Source of the DNA: Taudactylus pleione
Taxonomy: Eukaryota > Chordata > Amphibia > Anura > Myobatrachidae
Reading direction: 5' to 3'
Assembly (NCBI GenBank): GCA_031769625.1
Contig: JAUIMM010000169.1
Coordinates: 11,032,001-11,096,000, forward strand
Length of the DNA: 64,000 nucleotides
The position numbers and the translations under genes are program-made. This document shows, piece after piece, positions 59,001 through 64,000 of this stretch; the first letter of the stretch is position 1, and each line of letters starts with the position of its first letter. The notes under the pieces are model-generated. The model saw only the letters and a list, made by a program, of their open reading frames with translations. It did not search any database and was not told where the DNA came from.

Positions 59001-59488
59001 TTAAATAGGGTTCTCAATTAATCAAGTAAAATCAGCTGAATTAGATTATTTCAATTACATTTTATACTGCTTCAGAGAAGCTCTCGGCTACTAATATACC
59101 TCAATCGTTCGTATATTCAGATAATAATTAACATATTATCTTATATAAAACATATAGAAAATCTATAGTAATAGATGCTCATGCACTTAAATAAATATAT
59201 ATACAGTATATAAATCAAAACTAAATTCACATACATAATATAATACATATAATCCCACCTGTTATTCATCCCACTTTAAATTCTCATCCATAATTGAGTT
59301 AACAATACTGCTTTTTTGCATATATATAAAAATCCATTTAGACTTCTACCTATATTATCCATTGTTCTATCCTTTTCAAATTTATATTATTTTTATTATT
59401 ATTATTTCTCTATTCCCCATCATTCTCATATCCACATATCCACACACAAATGTCCATGTATATCCACATACACATAGACATTTCATAC

Positions 59489-59496
<8 letters not shown>

Positions 59497-59528
<32 letters not shown>
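59497..59528. repeat. (TA)n microsatellite
   Basis: Uninterrupted TA run directly left of the second long-TIR Tc1 copy. Confidence 0.95.
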
Positions 59529-59531
<3 letters not shown>

Positions 59532-59533
<2 letters not shown>

Positions 59534-61161
59534 GTCAGGTCCATAAATATTGGGACATTGACAGAATTTTCAGATTTTGGCCTCTATTCACCACCACAAT
59601 GGCTTTGAAATTAAACAAACAAGATGTGATTTAACTGCAGACTTTCAGATTTAATTTGAGGGTAATCACCTCCAAATCAGGTGAACAGTGCAGGAATTAC
59701 AACGGTTTCTACTTTTTAAGGGGCCAAAAGTAATGGGACAAACTAAACAATCCTAAATCTAACTTTCACTTTTTAATACTTTGTTGCAAATCCTTTGCAG
59801 GCAATTACAGCCTGAAGTCTGGAACGCATAGACATCACCAGACGCTGGGTTTCATCCCTGGTGATGCTCTGCCAGGCCTCTACTGCAAATGTCTTCAGTT
59901 CCTGCTTGTTCTTGTGGCATTTTCCCTTCAGTTTTGTTTTCATCAAGTGAAATTCATGCTCAAATGGATTCAGGTCAGGGGATTGACTTGGCCATTGCAT
60001 AACATTCCACTTTTTAGCCTTAAAAAACTCTTTGGTTGCTTTTGCAGTATGCTTCGGGTCATTGTACATCTGCACTGTGAAACGCCGTCCAATGAGTTCT
60101 GAAGCATTTGACTGTATATGAGCATATAATATTGCCCGAAACACTTCAGAATTCATTATGCTTTTTGTCAGCAGTCACATCATCAATAAATACAAGGGAA
60201 CCAGTTCCACTGGCAGCCATACATGCCCACGCCATGACATTACCACCACCATGCTTCACTGATGAGGTGGTATGTTTTGGATCATGAGCAGTTCCTTTCC
60301 TTCTCTTCTCTTCCCATCACTCTGGTACAAGTTGATCTATGTCTCATCTGTCCATAGGATGTTGTTCCAGAACTGTAATGGCTTTTTTAGATATTGTTTG
60401 GCAAACTCTAATCTGGTCTTCCTGTTTTTGTGGCTCACCAATGGTTTTCATCTTGTGGTGAACCCTCTATATTCACTCTTGTGAAGTCTTCTCTTGATTG
60501 TTGACTTTGACACATATACATCTACCTCCTGGAGAGTGTTCTTGATTTGGCCAACTGTTGTGAAGGGGTTTTTCTTCACCAGGGAAATAATTCTTTTGTC
60601 ATCCACCACAGTTGTTTTCCGTGATCTTCCGGGTCTTTTGGTGTTGCTGAGCTCTCCAGTGCGTTCTTTCTTTTTAAGAATGTTGCAAACACTTGATTTG
60701 GTCACACCTAATGTTTTTGCTATCTCTCTGATGGGTTTGTTTTGATTTTTCAGCCTAATGGTGGCTTGCTTCACTGATAGTGACAGCTCTTTGGATCTCA
60801 TATTGAGAGTTGACAGCAACTGATTCCAAATGCAAATGTCACACCTAGAATCAACTCCAGACCTTTTACCTGTTTAATTTATAAAAGAAATAACGAGGGA
60901 ATAGCCCACACCTGTCCATGAAATAGCTTTTGAGTTGATAGTCCCATTACTTTTGGCCCCTTAAAAAGTGGGAGGCACATATTGAAACTGTTGTAATTCC
61001 TACACCGTTCACCCGATTTGGATGTAATTACCCTCAAATTAAATCTGAAAGTCTGCAGTTAAAGCACATCTTCTTTGTTTCATTTCAAAACCATTGTGGT
61101 GGTGAATAGAGGCCAAAATCTGAAAATTCTGTCAATGTCCCAATATTTATGGACCTGACTG
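59532..61161 (-). mobile_element. Tc1-like transposon with long TIRs, copy 2
   Basis: Perfectly complementary outer ends cagtcaggtccataaatatt and aatatttatggacctgactg, flanked by TA. Long TIRs of about 200 bases on each side. Same family as 16,650-18,293, same orientation in the window. It encodes a minus-strand transposase remnant. Confidence 0.95.
59773..60819 (-). pseudogene. Tc1 transposase remnant, copy 2
   Basis: Minus-strand gene starting MLSTLNMRSKELSLSVKQAT at 60,819, with the helix-turn-helix (KTLGVTKSSVCNILKKK), a GRSRKTT linker and SKSTIKRRLHKSEYRGFTTR. The first catalytic motif is preserved as ILWTDET (about 60,350), but the next codon is a stop. The second catalytic motif reads VQMYNDPKHTA (about 60,070), with Tyr in place of Asp. 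The third reads PDLNPFEHEF (about 59,970), with Glu kept. It ends IACKGFATKY and a stop at 59,773. So it is inactive, by lesions different from copy 1. Confidence 0.9.
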
Positions 61162-61451
61162 TATATACAGATATCTATTGTTTTACATATTCATTTATTT
61201 TAGTTATTCCTTCACTGTACAGATAGAAATTTCATATTACATCTTTCAATTAATCCAATATTTTCTTCTTTCCTCATAGAGTACTAATTATATCACGTAA
61301 TTTATCCAACTTTTCACACATGCATACATATACTGTATATTTTTATTTATATTTTCGACATACGCAGAGGACAACCTAATCTCTAAAAAATGTATATATA
61401 ACTGTAATCTGTATATATATTGATGTTCACTATGTCCCTTCTTCATCGGAT

Positions 61452-62275
61452 ATGTTAAAAGTTTTTCATGGAATTTCCAGGGTCTTAATGATAAGATAAA
61501 ACGCTCACTGTTTTTACGTCAGGTTAAGGCCCATGTCTCTGGTATTGTTTGCCTCCTAGATGCACACATGGGGGGCAATTCAATTCAATGCAAACTGTAT
61601 TCAATTCAGTGCGCTGTGTGGTCGGAGAATGCCGCTTATCGCGGTCACCCTTGTTAAAGCGCGGTAACCTGCATTCTCTGACCAAAGTGCCGGGCGCACG
61701 GCTGTTAGCGCCGCTCTGTAGAAAAACAGCCGCGCACCCGGCACTTTGGTCGGATTTCTCTTCACCTCCCCAGGGGGGTGCAAAATCCTTAGCTAGCCCA
61801 AACAGCGGGGTGTATTGAATAGCTGCGGGAGTCCCTCCAGTCGCTATTCAATAGCGCGTTGAATTGAATTCCCCCATGGTGGGTAGAAAAATCCTTTCCC
61901 TAAAAAAACATGTGTGGAATGTTCCTGTCATTCTACTTTCCATTCTAATTCCAGGAGGGTATCGGTTCTTATAAATAAGTCTTTATGTTTGGTTTGCCTT
62001 AAAGACCAGAAAGATCCTTTGAGTCTATTGTTTTTCTTAGTGGTACATTCCATTGGTTGTTTATATCCCCCCCTTTTTCCTCTAAACGTTGTGATTTCCT
62101 GACTGACTTCCTCAATGCCCTTATAATTTGTGTAGACATTAATTCTGCATTAGATGACACTTTAGATAAGTGGAGGAAGAATATGCTGCCCCTTCATGTG
62201 GTTCTACCATATTCCCACAGTTAGTGGTGGGGCTGGGTCTTGTGGATGCCTGGTATCAAGCTCCCTGAGACTAAG
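61452..62275 (+). pseudogene. L1-type LINE endonuclease fragment
   Basis: The plus-strand frame reads VKSFSWNFQGLNDKIKRSLF and then VKAHVSGIVCLLDAHM up to 61,570: the N-terminus of an L1/APE endonuclease (family motif WNVRGLN and CLQETH; here the catalytic Glu is Asp). After a MITE (61,571-61,875) it resumes VGRKILSLKKH, then after a frameshift HSTFHSNSRRVSVLINKSLC (about 61,927-61,985), ILCVDINSALDDTLDKW (the GDFN box decayed to VDIN) and LGLVDAW near 62,230. It stops where another MITE begins (62,279). No RT in the window. Confidence 0.85.
61571..61875. mobile_element. MITE inserted in the L1 fragment
   Basis: Ends gggggcaattcaattcaatg and cgttgaattgaattccccc are inverted repeats. Flanked by the 3-bp direct repeat ATG (61,568-61,570, 61,876-61,878). 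Removing it restores the L1 reading frame. Inner pair: gtcggagaatgccgctta and attctctgac; ccgggcgcac against gcgcacccgg. A 3-bp duplication suggests PIF/Harbinger. Confidence 0.88.
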
Positions 62276-62276
62276 G

Positions 62277-62553
62277 ACCTCATTCAGAGTCGGTCGTAAG
62301 CGACCACTCGGTCGTACGCATCCGATGTTTCCAAACCACGCATGCGCACGGTTAGTTGTGCGCATGTGCGTATGAGGCTTTAAGATCCAAAATACTGTTA
62401 GATCGTACGGCTTACGAGCAGGAAGTGGCTTCCTAGAGTTGATTGACATGAAAGGCCATTTGTGGGTGTTGACGGGGGTGGTGGTCTGAAAACGCAGGCG
62501 TGCCTCAGCGTTTTGAGGGCGTTTTAGGGGCGTACATAAATTACCTACTACGA
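62277..62553. mobile_element. Harbinger-like MITE 3, right end lost
   Basis: Starts aaggacctcattcagagtcg, as in the two elements at 55.9-56.9 kb, and contains gcatgcgcacgg and a gatcgtacggcttacgagca block. The complementary right end (expected gactctgaatgaggtcc) is missing; a different repeat begins at 62,556. Confidence 0.6.
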
Positions 62554-62555
62554 CC

Positions 62556-63280
62556 CAGTGGCGTAACTAGGGTATTTGGAGCCCAGGGCAAATGTAAAAA
62601 TGGAGCCCCCCATGTGCACGCGCCGGCGAACAATGGGCATAGTCACTTAAAAATGGGGCGTGTCAACATGACACACATCACATTACTTTCCATATGCACC
62701 TTAACCCCAGTAGTGCCCCTTATACAGTACCCCCAGTATGCAATGTCCCCAGTTGTGTTCCTCTTATGCAGGCCTATAGTAGTGCCCCTTATACAGTACC
62801 CCCAGAAGTGGTCCCCCTTAAGCAGCCCCCCATTAGTTCCCCTTATACAGTACCCCCAGTATGCAATGCCCCCAGTAGTAGTCCCCCTTATGCAGCCCCT
62901 CATTAGTTCCCCTTATTCAGTGCCTCCAGTTGTTGTCCCCCTTATGCAGGCCCCCAGCAGTGATCCCCCCCTATCCAGTGCCCCTTATACAATGCCCCCT
63001 GTAGTGCTCCTCTCTATTTAGTGCCCCAGTAGTGGTCCCCTAGTAGTAAGCCCCTTATATAGTGCCCCCAGCAGTAGCCCCCACATGCAGTGCCCCAAGT
63101 AGTGGTCCCCCTTATGCAGGCCCCCAGCAGTGATCCCCCCTATCCAGTGCCCCCTATACAGGGCCCCCTGTAGTGGTCCTCCCTATTTAGTGCCCCCAGT
63201 AGTGGTCCCCTAGTAGTAAGCCCCTTAAATAGTGCCACCAGTAGTAGTCCCCCCCAGTAGACGTTCCCCCTCCTGATGCA
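62556..63280. repeat. Repeat starting CAGTGGCGTAACTAGGG, with CCCC(A)GTAGTG words
   Basis: The start cagtggcgtaactagggtat looks like a hAT-type terminus, followed by gagcccagggcaaatg. From about 62,700 it turns into irregular copies of ccccttatacagtaccccca and cccagtagtggtccccctta. The other end is beyond the window. Confidence 0.6.
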
Positions 63281-64000
63281 GTGCCCCCAGTAGTAGCTCG
63301 CCCCAGTAATGGTGACACCAGTAGTAGCTTGCCCCCAGTAATAGTGTCCCCAGTAGTAGTAGCTCCCCCCAGTAATAGTGTCCCCAGTAGTAGCAGCCCC
63401 CCCAGTAATTGTGTCCCCAGTAGTAGTAGCCCCCCCAGTAATAGTGTCCCCATTAGTAGCAGCCCCCCCAGTAATAGTGTCCCAAGTAGTAGTGTCCCCA
63501 GTAGTAGCAGCCCCTCGCAGTAATAGTGTCCCCAGTAGTAGCAGCCCCACCAGTAAGTGTCCCCAGTAGCAGCAGGCCCCCCAAGTGATAGTGTCCCCAG
63601 TAGTAGCCCCCCCAGTAATAGTGTCCCCAGTAGTAGCAGCCCCCCCAGTAATAGTGCCCCCAGTAGTAGCAGCCAGCCCCCCCAGTAATAGTGTCCCCAG
63701 TAGTAGCAGCCCCCCCAGTAATAGTGTCCCCAGTAGTAGCCTCCCCAGTAATGGTGTCCCCAGAAGTAGCAGCCCCCCCCCCAGTAATAGTGTCCCCAGT
63801 AGTAGCAGCACCTCCCAGTAATAGTGTCCCCAGTAGTAGCAGCCCCCCCAGTAATAGTCTCCCCAGTAGCAGCAGCCCCCCAAGTGATAGAGTCCCCAGT
63901 AGTAGCAGCCCCCCAGTAATAGTTTCCCCAGTAGTAGCAGCCCCCCCAGTAATAGTGTCACCAGTAGTAGCCCCCCCAGTAATGATGTCCTCAGTAGTAG
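63280..64000. repeat. 33-bp minisatellite array, open at window end
   Basis: Tandem units of about 33 bases: agtagtagcagcccccccag followed by taatagtgtcccc. About twenty units with point changes. Every frame stays open because the unit is a multiple of three, so the long predicted frames on both strands are artefacts. Confidence 0.93.

Noticed and set aside
63140..63961. 273-codon minus-strand ORF rich in Gly, Leu and Thr
   Set aside because: Translation of the 33-bp minisatellite; all frames are open because the unit is divisible by three.
1..64000. tRNA, rRNA or CRISPR features
   Set aside because: No cloverleaf, rRNA segment or regularly spaced direct repeat was seen; the short tandem repeats are microsatellites or a minisatellite.

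Overview
The window looks like vertebrate nuclear DNA, most likely from a frog or toad. It is AT-leaning, almost gene-free and densely filled with transposons: tyrosine-recombinase retrotransposons of the DIRS type, Tc1/mariner elements with long inverted repeats, many hAT and Harbinger-like short elements, a Helitron and an L1 fragment. This mix, together with a conserved vertebrate gene split by very long introns, fits an anuran with a large genome. The species cannot be told from the sequence.

One host gene is recognised: TMEM131L (KIAA0922 family), on the minus strand. Exon 1 (51,937-52,054, start codon in a CpG-rich block), exon 2 (51,321-51,391) and exon 3 (32,521-32,564) join in phase, have proper splice signals and match the start of the vertebrate protein as I remember it. 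Intron 1 is about 0.55 kb and intron 2 about 18.8 kb. No exon 4 was recognised between 1 and 32,520, so that stretch is probably intron 3. The 52.4-64 kb part lies upstream of the gene and holds mainly repeats.

Layout. 1-11.7 kb: palindromic miniature elements (MITEs), a nested MITE/hAT composite (7.5-8.2 kb) and a decayed mariner (9.4-10.2 kb). 11.7-18.3 kb: two Tc1 elements, one split by an unrelated insertion. 18.4-23.4 kb: a decayed DIRS element. 23.5-32.5 kb: hAT, Tc1, fold-back and LINE-tail repeats. 32.5-41.3 kb: exon 3, hAT elements and MITEs. 41.3-46.0 kb: a second DIRS element inside intron 2. 46-51 kb: MITEs and a Helitron. 51.3-52.4 kb: exons 1-2 and the CpG-rich start. 53-59 kb: Tc1 fragment, Harbinger-like MITEs, a TcMar element and a hammerhead-like repeat. 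59.5-61.2 kb: a second copy of the long-TIR Tc1. 61.4-62.3 kb: L1 endonuclease fragment broken by a MITE. 62.6-64 kb: a GC-rich tandem array running off the window.

Every transposase, reverse transcriptase and recombinase gene seen is broken by frameshifts, stops or lost catalytic residues. The most informative structures are the hAT insertions with clear 8-bp target duplications, including two copies at the mirror-image site in both ends of one MITE, and the internal complementary regions of both DIRS elements.
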